Position numbers and translations under genes: made by a program | Source of the DNA: Apostichopus japonicus | Taxonomy: Eukaryota; Echinodermata; Holothuroidea; Aspidochirotida; Stichopodidae | Length of the DNA stretch: 21,000 nt | Direction of reading: 5' to 3' | NCBI RefSeq assembly: GCF_037975245.1 | Contig: NC_092571.1 | Coordinates: 12,113,917-12,134,916, forward strand | Part shown: positions 8,573 through 18,362 of the stretch, piece by piece | Position numbering within the stretch: the first letter of the stretch is position 1 | Layout of the letters: every line of letters starts with the position of its first letter | The notes under the pieces: model-generated | What the model was told of the DNA's origin: nothing | Seen by the model: only the letters and a program-made list of their open reading frames with translations | Database searches by the model: none

Positions 8573-8998
8573 CAGGGGTTCCCTAACTGGGGTGCATGAA
8601 TCCACATGGGGTGCGTGAGTCCATCCCAGGGGGTTAGTGAGACGTTTCTGAAAGTCAAAACTAGAGTACTTTTTGTTGAACTAGAATCTGATATAATCAT
8701 ATAATTTAGTAATGCACAAAAGTCGTACCTATCGACAAACTCTTTTCGCGTTCCATAAGCATATGTTGCCATAGTGATACAATTCGTGATCTGATCTTGA
8801 AATTTCCAAATAAATATTTGTTCATTTCTTGTTTTGCTTTTCATTACAATATTACACTATGAACTTGATCTTTTACGATGCACTTTTATGCGTATTATAG
8901 TATTATAATGACTCAGATCGTGTCTCGAAAAGTTGAGGGTTCGTGGACAACTCTGACATCCACAGGGGGTTCGTGGGGGGATAAAGTTAGGGAAACTG
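8573..8998. mobile_element. Non-autonomous hAT-like DNA transposon (MITE), 426 bp
   Basis: The left tip reads CAGGGGTTCCCTAACT. The right tip, read on the minus strand, is CAGTTTCCCTAACT, which is the same sequence with a 2-bp difference near the end. An exact 8-bp duplication GGCTAAAC flanks it on both sides. An 8-bp target duplication together with CAGGG-type tips is the signature of hAT transposons. G-rich subterminal repeats of the form GGGT(G/T)C(A/G)TG occur inside both ends, a common site for transposase binding in hAT elements. The interior encodes no transposase, so movement would need an enzyme supplied from elsewhere. The exact target duplication suggests a fairly recent insertion. 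Confidence 0.87.
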
Positions 8999-9006
8999 GG
9001 CTAAAC
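8999..9006 (+). repeat. Right 8-bp target-site duplication of hAT-like element
   Basis: GGCTAAAC directly follows the right tip of the element and is identical to 8565-8572. Confidence 0.88.
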
Positions 9007-10271
9007 CCTCTCTTACTCCAATAAGTAAAGACCATGCACATTTGGTTGCCTGTAAACGTATCAATACAGATGTGCTCTAACAGCTTTACCTATATAGGCT
9101 ATTATCATGTTTGATTGATTGATTCTTAAGGCATGATACGTTTTTAGCTGTCAATGTTCTTCGTATTAGAATTCTCATCAGCATACAATGATCTAGTGTG
9201 AAATACTATTGTCCTCTGCAGATGTGAATGAATGATTTTAATTATTGTAAATAAACACAAAGCTATTTTCAGCTCAATAGCCCTGTATGATGAAGTTAAA
9301 ATTGATCATCTTTGCGATAAAAAATGACTACGAGAAATATTGCTTTGGATCTCAATATGTATAAATGAATATTCAGCAATTTCGCTAAACCAATCAGATT
9401 TCAGCCAACAGACGATCCCTTAAATAGGGTTGTGAAAACCTCGCGGACAAAACGGTTTTTAAAAATGCTTTTTAAAGAAGAAAAAAAAAACGGTTCGTTT
9501 AAGTTGCAACCGCAAATAATTCTTAGATGGATGTTAGGGAATATATGTGTGAGAATTGATTAGACAACGTTACAGCAAACTATACAGCCTGAATTTCGTT
9601 TTCACTGTCCCAATTTTTTTTTCAATTTCTTTGGTATATAGTTTTGATCTATTGGCGAGTTTATTTAAGATAATGTTTCGTTAATTACGTTCTTTAGCGA
9701 AGATAACAAGTTTATAATGAAGTAGTTTTTTTTTAAGTAAAATGTTTCGCTTCTCTTGTATATATTCTATCTCTCTCTTGAGAAAAACTAATTTCACGTT
9801 CCAGTATGCAATTTTTTCACACTGCAATGAATTTTGTTTGAGAACGAAAGTAATAAATGTCTTAGAACTGATGTCAGGAAATCAAAAGTGACTCGTTTCT
9901 AACAGTAGAGCGGACAAAAATAAATATCAAATGTAGTATTTGTGATTGAACTGACTAAAAATTAGAAATTATTTTCTCATTGCATGAGAACATGAAACGC
10001 TTGAATGAGATTTTTCTAAATTTTATTTTCTTCTTTCTTGTCACGATTAAGTATGTGTTTGTCTTTTGTTCATTTTAAGAATATCGATTTCAGTGCTGGT
10101 AAAGGCATGTAACAGCTGCTAGGCGCCATGAATTTTATTCATAGATTGCTCAGAATTCTTACGATTTTGTTCCACTGAATATTTATCTGTGTTTATTCCT
10201 GTTACATATAGAATGTAAAACTTAAAATAGCCCCAGAACGAAATGCATGTCGTCCTTTTTTTAAATTTGTA
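9007..10271. other. Non-coding stretch, no gene seen
   Basis: This is AT-rich with many short A and T runs. I find no open frame with protein-like composition, no RNA gene and no clear repeat family. Confidence 0.55.
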
Positions 10272-10418
10272 TGTGTGTGTGTGTGCGTGGGTGTGTGTAT
10301 GAAATGGCAATGAGTTGGAAAATTAAGAATATTGCAAAAATTCCAGCCTCCACCGTGATTCGAACCTGGGCCTCCCAATATATTGGCGAACACCCTAACC
10401 AACTAGACTAATGGCACC
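10272..10418 (-). mobile_element. Short tRNA-derived SINE with (CA)n tail
   Basis: Read on the minus strand, a tRNA-like head comes first (10418 down to about 10341), with a box A TAGTCTAGTTGG (10410-10399) and a perfect RNA polymerase III box B GGTTCGAATC (10366-10357). A body of about 45 bp containing CCAACTCATTGCC follows, and the element ends in a (CA)n-type microsatellite (10300-10272). The acceptor arm does not pair, the T stem is broken and the anticodon arm is malformed, so this is not a working tRNA gene. A head-less fragment with the same tail lies at 5289-5336, which supports a dispersed family. No clear target duplication was found. Confidence 0.8.
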
Positions 10419-11270
10419 GATGTTATGTCCACGCAGAGGTGCGAAATATCGGCATTTTATATTATGAAATTAAAGGGGGGTGTATCGAAATATTCAAGAA
10501 AACCTGAAATTTCGCTAAACACAGTTTAAGCTATATAGGTCCCACTGATCGATCGCTGCTTTAATCGCTACGTTAATGAATCATAGAGATATTATGATAA
10601 GTAGACTGTACTTCTACGTGTCAACAACCTTATTACATTTTTCTATTTTACGCACAAGTCTCAGGAAACATATTCTATAATCACGTCAAACCTTGTCAAA
10701 ATGTTCGTATATTAATTTGTCGGTAAATTAACGTTTAAAAGGGTTATAATTATATCATAAAGAGAACGGTGCCTTTGTTTTGCTTCTGTTTTGGCTTCTG
10801 TTTTTTTCTGTCATACGCTATTCCGCATGCTATGTGAAATTAGCTCTGCCATTCGACCGGGCATGAAATATTTTAAATGTATAATATCTTAGGTTTTAAT
10901 TCATTTTCATGAACCACTTACATGTTGAAAGTACGGTAAATGGCTAGTTGCATTGCTACTAGTGCAAATTTGATTTTACTTCGGTAAATTTTATTTGTAC
11001 CATATTTAATACAAGTTCGGCTTTGAAACAGATTCGACTCTTTAGACCCAATAACGTAGTATATTATTACCTAATTTGCAAAAACCCGGTCAAAAAAAAG
11101 AGTAATATTTCTAACTAAACATTCGGTTAAATTGATCTTGTTTTCTTTTCGTAAATAAATCTGTGTAAATCTAAAATAAAAGTGTGTCATTCGTCTCAAT
11201 TTATATATAAAATCTTGCTGCTCCGAACTTCCACTATATGAGAATGAACTGTAGACATGATTTTCGTCAT
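10419..11270. other. Non-coding stretch, no gene seen
   Basis: No coding or RNA gene signal that I can support. The sequence is AT-rich with frequent stops in all frames. Confidence 0.55.
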
Positions 11271-11656
<386 letters not shown>

Positions 11657-12433
11657 AAGGGAATCTTCCATCAGTTTAGTCGTAAAGTTTTTAACTACAT
11701 CCTACTTTCACGATATTAACGTAATTTTTCTTACAATTTGTTTACATATACTGACAAGTACATGCAAGCAAAGTTTACGATAACAAACCGATCATCGATT
11801 AAGGAGAACTAATTGGTAAAGATTTTCGTAATCAAACGATGTCTAATTAAATCTTATTATTACCCTGTTTCGATATTTCGTTCATCGTTCATCCTTTAAT
11901 CCATTTTGTTAGTGCACACATATTTTGTTTAGATCAGATGTTACGCACTGCTCGAGTATCTAGGTCAATTCTCCAGAAGAGGACACGAGTGTGATCCATC
12001 GTTTCTAATGGACACAAACAATTTTTTTCTCTCCTTCATCGCAAATAACGAAGAGAGAGACACAGCAACAGAACGAGAGTTTAGAATAATTCGAAAGGAA
12101 AACAAATGATTTCATTGCTAGCGGTCAAGATATTGAATTGAAATACGGAATCTTGTAAATTTCTGTATCTACTTTTCATATACTACAGTCAAGACCTGAA
12201 GTGTTTATACTTGATACCGTAAACGCATTGGAAATAATGCGTCACGTTAATATGTCATCGCTTCTTAAGATTACGTTACCTTGGGGAAGGGGGAGACGGG
12301 GGGGGCGTGGATATCACTCTTAATTTTTTAAATTCTAAAAATCAGTAATATGAGGGTTGTAATACCATTGTTCGGCATACTAAATTTGGGTCCTCAACTC
12401 AGGATCTTTCGAAAGGAAAGAACCAAGACCCAC
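11657..12433. other. Non-coding stretch with a G-rich motif
   Basis: No gene seen. G tracts at 12283-12286, 12289-12293 and 12298-12305 lie close enough together to be a possible G-quadruplex; this was judged by eye only. Confidence 0.5.
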
Positions 12434-12575
12434 CTGCAGTCAGTTCCCCAGCCATCAGAATCGTCTCTGATTGGGTGAAGGACTCGTAGGTCCAGGGCAA
12501 CTCCGCTCCTTTGAAAAATCGTTCATTCGCACTGGCCTTTTCATAAAGGTTCAGAACCACAGGATAACCTTCTCC
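12434..12575 (-). CDS. Candidate isolated internal exon, product unknown
   Basis: On the minus strand a 142-bp open segment is bounded by a CAG acceptor at 12578-12576 and a good donor, CTGCAG|GTGGGT (exon end 12434). It would encode about 47 residues of ordinary composition, including VVLNLYEKASANERFFKGAE and ending LMAGELTA, with phase 0 at its start and phase 1 at its end. I do not recognise the family. The acceptor lacks a clear pyrimidine tract, and no companion exon is visible in the window. It may be chance, or one exon of a minus-strand gene extending elsewhere. Confidence 0.22.
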
Positions 12576-12579
12576 CTGC

Positions 12580-14195
12580 CCCCCGTCCCTCCCACCTTTG
12601 ATATCATGTGTACGCCATGGGTGTATAATGTGAAGTGATCGGTAACTAAGACACCCTTTGGTGGTACGGGCTATATAATACGTACTAGCCATTTAAAGTC
12701 AGGTGTTTCTTTAAGTTGAATTGTCACGTTCGAATGGCTTACCATTCTAGACCGTTACAGGAAAGATGAGCTATATCTGAGAACAAATTCTCTCATTTAG
12801 ATGCATCAGTTGTGATAATTAAGGCATAATTTGGCATCAAAGCGAAAAAAACCTTAACATTAATTTTGTGGATAAAACGGTTTATAACTCTAGAAGTATA
12901 TGTACGAGCAGCCATAGATTGTTAACACTTCTCATAACAAATACTCTGCATCTCTGCCGGCTTACAATTAATAACACACATTGAAAATGAAAGCTTGTAG
13001 TTCACAAAGGTAGTTAACATTATATGCAAACGATAGCACCATTTTGCATCTAAGCAATCTTAACAAATCAAAAACATCCCTCCCATCACACCCATCCCCA
13101 TGTTCGACATCAGCAAACACTTGTGCCCTACCGTAAACAAATATCAAACTCTGGCTACGGGCCTGATCCAATTATTAAATTTCTCCAAAAAGTCACCATC
13201 AAAAACTAAGCAAAAAAAGTCGGAAGTGTTGTAAACAGCCAATAATATATAAGGTAAAAACCAAACAAGTTTATTTACAATTAGTCAGTTTTGATGTCGT
13301 CTACAGGCCACTGCACTGACAAAGTGCAATATATGAACGTCATAGATCAATTTACAACGGAAATGTATTGAAGAATATTCATAGAAATTGAAGAAATTGG
13401 TTAGGGAATTCGAAATTAAACAAAGCTGAATTTATGAAGAAAAAAAATTGAAGAATATAAGTTTAACTTGTGGTTAATTTAGTGTAAAGTACCCAGAATG
13501 TCTGATTCGATATTTTATAAACAAATTTTAAAAAATGTCAGCAGTTTATATGTAAAGTCGGCAGGTGTTAGATTGTTGGATGTATAACTTAAGAAGAAAT
13601 TGATTTGTGTAGGTTTAAAGGAAATCTTTACGCGAATAAAAATACAAAATTGAAAAAAAAATCTCCAGTTATTCATTCACGTTTAGTTAATTTGTTTATT
13701 CTGCTTGCGTGATAGCAACGAGATTTTTGTCGGTGTGTTGGTTATCCTGTTGGTATAATTTGATCGGTATTAAGGATTAAAATATCTGAATAAATTATAA
13801 TATTATTTCTTATATTATCCTTCTTATACATGACTTGATTTCAATGATCAAATTGATAGATGCAGTTTTGGTGTGTTTTGCTTTTTTATGGCAGTTAAAA
13901 TAAAAACTAAATAAAAAAAAAACGGATTTCAACTTGTAAAATATGCTACCGATGAAACATTGCCTTTGAATATAAAGATCCAATATTAAACTTTCCTTAT
14001 CTAGAACTACATATTGCAAGCACGAGGGATGTTAAATTATGTTTCAGAAAAAACTACGCGCGATCATATGTGGCCTGTAGTTCGCATGAGAAAGGGGATA
14101 ACAAACCGGGGATAAATCATTAACGACGTCATGCATATTCATAAGGTGGCAACCAATATTTAAATTACACGCTGATCATATCTTCTTTCATTATA
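12580..14195. other. Non-coding stretch, no gene seen
   Basis: Mostly AT-rich sequence with short A runs. Small minus-strand open frames (12968-13171, 13810-14019) lack motifs and have compositions expected by chance. Confidence 0.55.
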
Positions 14196-14200
14196 ATTTC

Positions 14201-14234
14201 ATATATATATATATATATTTCATATATATATATT

Positions 14235-14271
<37 letters not shown>
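14201..14271 (+). repeat. (AT)n microsatellite with TTTCAT/TTTAAAT breaks
   Basis: Three AT runs are separated by TTTCATATAT and TTTAAATATA interruptions; the last, about 35 bases, is the longest. Confidence 0.93.
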
Positions 14272-14272
<1 letters not shown>

Positions 14273-14454
14273 GGACTATAGAAACACCGTTGTGTATTGA
14301 CAATATTGGACATTTAGTATCCTATATACGTCCTGACGAAGTGGTTCTCGGTTTCAGTCTATAGAATTGTTTGTCGCGATCAATCAGGACCTTCGAATTG
14401 GGAGGAGGTGACATAAAATTGTTGTATCAGCACCATGTCTTCCATTCCATCGAT

Positions 14455-14566
14455 GTCTATGTATATGTACCATGTATAAATAGGTACCATATATACAATA
14501 TACATTGTACTATGTATGATGTATATTGTATAGCATAAAATATAAACTGTACCATGTGTGATGTAT
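14455..14566 (+). repeat. Degenerate TGTATAT-type tandem tract (left part)
   Basis: Loose units such as ACCATGTATAAA, TACCATATAT and TGTACTATGTATG recur at about 10 to 20 bp. This tract and the similar one at 14735-14840 flank the small hairpin element at 14567-14640. Confidence 0.55.
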
Positions 14567-14640
14567 AATAATAATAATAATATTTGATTTTTATATAGCG
14601 CTTTATACCAGCAATAGGTCTTAAAGCGCTTATATAATGT
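14567..14640. mobile_element. AGCGCTTTA hairpin element with (AAT)n end
   Basis: An AATAATAATAATAAT tract is followed by a near-perfect inverted repeat. TTATATAGCGCTTTA (14591-14605) pairs with TAAAGCGCTTATATAA (14621-14636), differing by one extra base, around a 15-nt centre. The 9-bp core AGCGCTTTA/TAAAGCGCT is perfect. I recall similar (AAT)n plus TATAGCGCTTT hairpins as widely dispersed in marine invertebrate genomes, but cannot name a family with certainty. It has no coding capacity. Confidence 0.6.
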
Positions 14641-14734
14641 AAAACGTATAATGTTTCAAAAAGCATATATTATATTTAAAATATAATGAATCACAAAAAA
14701 TAATATCTGTAATTTAATAAACAATAAATATGTC

Positions 14735-14840
14735 ATGTAGCATATAACGCACAGCATACATAACGCATAATGTATTAAATGTAACGTATAACATATAATG
14801 TATAACGTATAATATACAAGGTATAATGTATCATGTATCG
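14735..14840 (+). repeat. Degenerate ~10-bp tandem repeat (GTATAACGTA-type)
   Basis: Imperfect decamer-like units alternate, such as CGTATAATGT, AACGTATAAC and ATAATGTATAACG, ending in ATGTATCATGTATCGTGTATCG. This is a low-complexity AT minisatellite. Confidence 0.65.
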
Positions 14841-16241
14841 TGTATCGTTTACAGAAACTATATGTTATAAAGCTATTTAATATATCAACTGGTCAACATA
14901 CAGCTTTTGTAACCATATACTATGCAACTAATCACGCCATTCTTCAAGTGTGGAACTTATGCACACACAAAAAAACAGTAATTTATAACGTTTTCGTACA
15001 AAATTCAAAGACAGATGGAAATGTGGATGAAGTAATCAGATCTTTAACGATAAAACTAAATAGACATCCGTCAATGTAAGGTTTTAATGTACATTAACTT
15101 TGTAAACTTTGAATTTCCATTATAAAGTATAAATTTCATAGTCCGAAAAATCTTCCAAATTCACTCCATATTTCCTTCATGCATGAAATGTTAAGTTTGA
15201 ACTGTAGTTACCGCCTAAATCAAATATTACAAAACAAAAGAAAACTATATGTATAAAATTTACACATTATTTTTATCTTTATCGCTATATTTATATCATA
15301 TCTATACCCACCAAGGCATCCGTAATATGTACTCTTGTATAACTACTGTCACGGTAAAGGCTACCGTAGATATTAAATTCTTGTTATATTACGCTGGTAT
15401 TCTTGAACAAGACCAGTCCATCGTTGATGTTTTACGAGAGTTAACCACGTTGTTGTTGTTGATGTTTTTGCTTGTTTTTTTGGCATTTGATGGATTCTGC
15501 GATGCTGGCTTACATCAGAAATGCTGGCAACCTAGAGTATATTTATAACAGCAACTGTCTTTTCAAGAGGACGAAGAAAGAAGACATATATTTAAGTTTG
15601 TTTTTTGTTATTTATTGAGGAACAGAAATGGGATTATCGAAAAAGGTAATCGCGAAATTCGAAAATTGGGAAGAATGATCGGAACATATCGATAGTATTA
15701 AAACTGAGAGTTTTACGATAAATATTGTCGTGGAAGAAGAAGAAACCAAAAATACAAAACCATAAAAAAGAAAGAGTATTCGTCGTCGTTCTTGATCAAT
15801 TTGGTTTCATTTTCGGTAAAGTCGATTGGTTTCTTGAAGAAAAAGAGAGCTATTTTTTTTACGGTTTCCTTCAAAAGTATTAATTACTGGTTTTCTATGA
15901 AATCGAAGAGGCAAATGTTTTCTTGATAAAAAAAAGTTCATTCTTTTGGATTATCTTTCAAAGTGAAACTTTGACGCCAGAATTGTTACAACAACATACA
16001 CGAGCTTCGCGTTACCGTATACACAAAATTTGCTAACCAAAATTAACACCGGAGACCATTGACGGAAATAGGTTTAATTTCATATTATTTCATTTGTGGA
16101 TCGTATTATTTCGTGAATATTAACAGCCTCGTGATATTGCTGTAATCTTGGAGAGATTTTTTGTTTTACTTTTACGATTGATTTTACATGTGCATATATA
16201 TATAGATATTATACAGCAATTACCTTATGATACGCCAATAT

Positions 16242-16242
<1 letters not shown>
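14841..16242. other. Non-coding stretch, no convincing gene
   Basis: Two plus-strand open frames exist (14840-15079 and 15249-15548). The first lacks an ATG at its start. The second contains low-complexity TTG/TTT-rich Leu/Phe runs. Neither has a recognisable domain or clear splice context, so I leave them uncalled. Confidence 0.5.
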
Positions 16243-16330
<88 letters not shown>

Positions 16331-16331
16331 A
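16243..16331 (+). repeat. (TA)39-type microsatellite followed by (GT)5
   Basis: About 78 bases of pure TA run straight into GTGTGTGTGT. It lies about 650 bp upstream of the guanylate cyclase start codon. Confidence 0.96.
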
Positions 16332-16978
16332 CACGACATAGCCTACTTCGATATAAACACCCGTAAGATTTGTATGGTCAATTCCATACTTGATTAAATG
16401 ACACACTATTAAAAAAAAAGGAAGAGCTTCTTTTCTTCTCGTGTGCTACTTCTCCAAACCATTTTCAGAGATAAGGTTTCTTTAGATGGCTGTAAACAAG
16501 GTTTTTTTTCTTAGTGTTTTATATTTTTAAGCATCAATTCACTTCGCTTTTCTTTCTTAAATTTTATTTGATGGGTTTCCTAACTCTGAAGATGATAAGG
16601 AGGCCAGTTGAAGGTTAAATGCTAAGAGAGTATTTGTCAATTTCGTAAGGATTATTTAACAATTTGTGGGGGAGGAGGCTTGGAAATTTGAAGCTCAACT
16701 GTTTATCTTCAAAGATCGCTGGAGGGATGCACAGATTTTCGAATAACTCCTATTATTGAACAGATCGTGTTTTCATGTTTTCGCTTATCTTGGATATAGT
16801 TCAGAATCGGAAGCACCGTGTTAGTTTGGAGTCTTTTTTCTCTTTGTCATATTATATAATATCATATCACAAACACACACACCATGCTAGCATAGCTCAT
16901 CATAATCTTTGATATACAGTACAAGTTAATGGTGCTTTTATTTTAATTTAATTTTTTTACAAATTAACCAAAAAAAAA
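16332..16978. other. Upstream flank / 5' UTR region of guanylate cyclase gene
   Basis: The stretch has T-rich and A-rich runs and an A9 tract directly before the start codon. A short CA run lies at 16870-16881. No core promoter element could be placed with confidence. Confidence 0.45.
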
Positions 16979-18362
16979 ATGAGTGATACGGGTACGAAAG
17001 TTCATCTCAGTTGTCTTCTAAATGAAGTTGATAACGTCAGCAACGTCGAGCATGCTGTTACTCCAACCAAAGTGAAGACTGGTCTGTGTCACGTGAACCC
17101 TAGGTCAGACAAAGGCCGCTGCATCCAGATGTGCCAGATGCTGACGATTCCGCTGATACCGTCGGCGTTTCTCGCGCTGCTCGCGGCCGTCAGCCTCTTT
17201 CAAGCTATCCAAGTGAGGAGCCAACTCTCTCAGACTGAGGAGAATAACGATAAAGGCCACGACATCGCAGGATTAATCCATCAACTTCAACAGGAGAGGA
17301 ACGAAGTCAGTTTCGCAATTATCAAAAATAACTCGGTCGACGATCTGACCGAAATCTTCCTCCTTACCGATCATGCAATCAATTCGTTAGAATGGCCGGG
17401 GGACACACCCGGTGGTGGTGTTGGTGGTGTTGGTGGTGGTGTTGGTGGTGGTTCTCCGATGAATGGATTATTATCGAGAGAGACCTTCGTGCGAACACTC
17501 ACCTCTGGCCGTTACTCGAATGATTTCCAGCTGGAATTAAAAATCTATTCTGAGTTGAACGCAGCAGCCATCTTGTGGTTGATTCAAACGGTACAGAATA
17601 ACAACGATGACTCCTTTTGGGAGGATATGCTTTTGGGAGGATATGATAGCGTACATCTTATTAATCAGAGCTAAGGAAAACATCGGTATATATGCTCCAC
17701 TTGGTTCTGAATATTTTGTCTTGGGACATTTGTCCGAAAGAGAGTTTGTCACTTACATACAAAACCTTGAACTCTCCAAAGACCATCTCGACATATCGTT
17801 ACAATATTCGAGCTTTCTCGCGGAGCGTTATAACCAGACTATAGAAAGGAACGTCGAGACATTTTCTCGTTTTCAACAGCTGCAAGAGGTCGCAGTCCTC
17901 AAAGATGACGGTTTCATGTGGAATCAAACCGTAGATTATTCACAGCTCTGGGTCACCACCGTCGAAGAGATTCTTGATCATCTCAAGGAACTTGAGGACA
18001 TGCTTGAAGATCACATTTTGGAATTAGTCGCTGAAGGATTGGCAGTGGCGTCTCAGCAAATCAACCTCTACGTATTGGCCATTGCATGTGTCGCTGTCAT
18101 CGTACCGCTCATCTCGTATATCTCCTGGCGGGTCACCACCAATATGCAACGGTTTGCGAGAGGTCTGGAGGATAAAACACAACTTTTACATCAGGAGAAG
18201 AAGAGAAGTGATTCGTTGTTGTACCGGATGCTGCCGAGAAGTGTGGCGATACAACTCAAAGGTGACCACGAAGTGAGGGCGGAAAATTACGAGGCAGTCA
18301 CGATTTACTTCAGCGACATCGTGGGCTTTACCGTACTGAGCTCAAACAGTTCACCAATGCAG
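16979..18362 (+). CDS. NIT-domain receptor guanylate cyclase, exon 1 (frame broken by a 16-bp duplication)
   Basis: Encodes the first 456 residues of a membrane guanylate cyclase (GTP to cyclic GMP) if one copy of the 16-bp duplication at 17614-17645 is ignored. Order: cytoplasmic N-terminus (1-53), membrane helix 1 (about 54-77), NIT sensory domain outside the membrane (about 95-345) with the hallmark QQER near 104-107 and KENIG near 227-231, membrane helix 2 (about 357-379), a coiled signalling linker containing LLYRMLPRSVA, then the cyclase start with FSDIVGFT, whose Asp441 is the first metal ligand. A Gly-rich loop lies at about 141-159. As written, frame 1 stops at TAA 17672-17674, and the rest reads in the next frame to 18362, where the exon ends at CAG|GT in phase 0. 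The start is the first ATG, after an A9 tract. NIT guanylate cyclases have been implicated in nitric-oxide signalling in the annelid Platynereis (from memory). It could be a recent pseudogene, a null allele or an assembly error. Confidence 0.88.
17411..17452 (+). repeat. GGT-codon repeat inside NIT domain
   Basis: A run of GGT codons, broken by GTT, encodes Gly and Val in a 3/2/3/3 pattern (GGGVGGVGGGVGGG). It lies in a probable surface loop of the NIT domain. It keeps the frame, so slippage here would change loop length without breaking the protein. Confidence 0.9.
17614..17645 (+). repeat. Perfect 16-bp tandem duplication causing a frameshift
   Basis: CTTTTGGGAGGATATG occurs twice back to back (17614-17629 and 17630-17645). 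Sixteen is not a multiple of three, so the reading frame moves by one. FWEDM is encoded by both copies, each in its own frame. Reading from the first copy straight to 17646 restores a NIT domain that continues M-IAYILLIRAKENIG without a stop. As written, the first frame gives 15 aberrant residues after FWEDM and then TAA. Confidence 0.95.

Noticed and set aside
8551-8844. 97-residue minus-strand open frame
   Set aside because: It starts inside the hAT-like element and crosses its left tip and target duplication; the element is non-coding.
10341-10418. Functional tRNA gene on the minus strand
   Set aside because: Box A and box B are good, but acceptor and T stems do not pair and the anticodon arm is malformed; a tRNA-derived SINE fits better.
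12968-13171. 67-residue minus-strand open frame
   Set aside because: No domain, no good splice sites, composition consistent with chance.
14840-15079. 79-residue plus-strand open frame
   Set aside because: Begins at GTG rather than ATG, emerges from a degenerate repeat, and has no recognisable motif.
15249-15548. 99-residue plus-strand open frame with Leu/Phe-rich stretches
   Set aside because: Hydrophobic parts come from TTG/TTT low complexity and T-rich DNA; no family recognised, no splice context.
16148-16406. Tyr/Ile repeat open frames on both strands
   Set aside because: Translation of the TA microsatellite.
17607-17674. A second gene starting at ATG 17607
   Set aside because: The protein from about 17633 on is the continuation of the NIT domain begun at 16979; the apparent new start is a by-product of the 16-bp duplication.
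17614-17674. Programmed ribosomal frameshift in the cyclase
   Set aside because: The exact 16-bp tandem duplication fully explains the shift, and no slippery site with a structured element was seen.
18082-18276. Open frames antisense or out of frame to the cyclase exons, including 17537-17752 minus and 18839-19024
   Set aside because: Shadows of the real coding frame or intron sequence without motifs.
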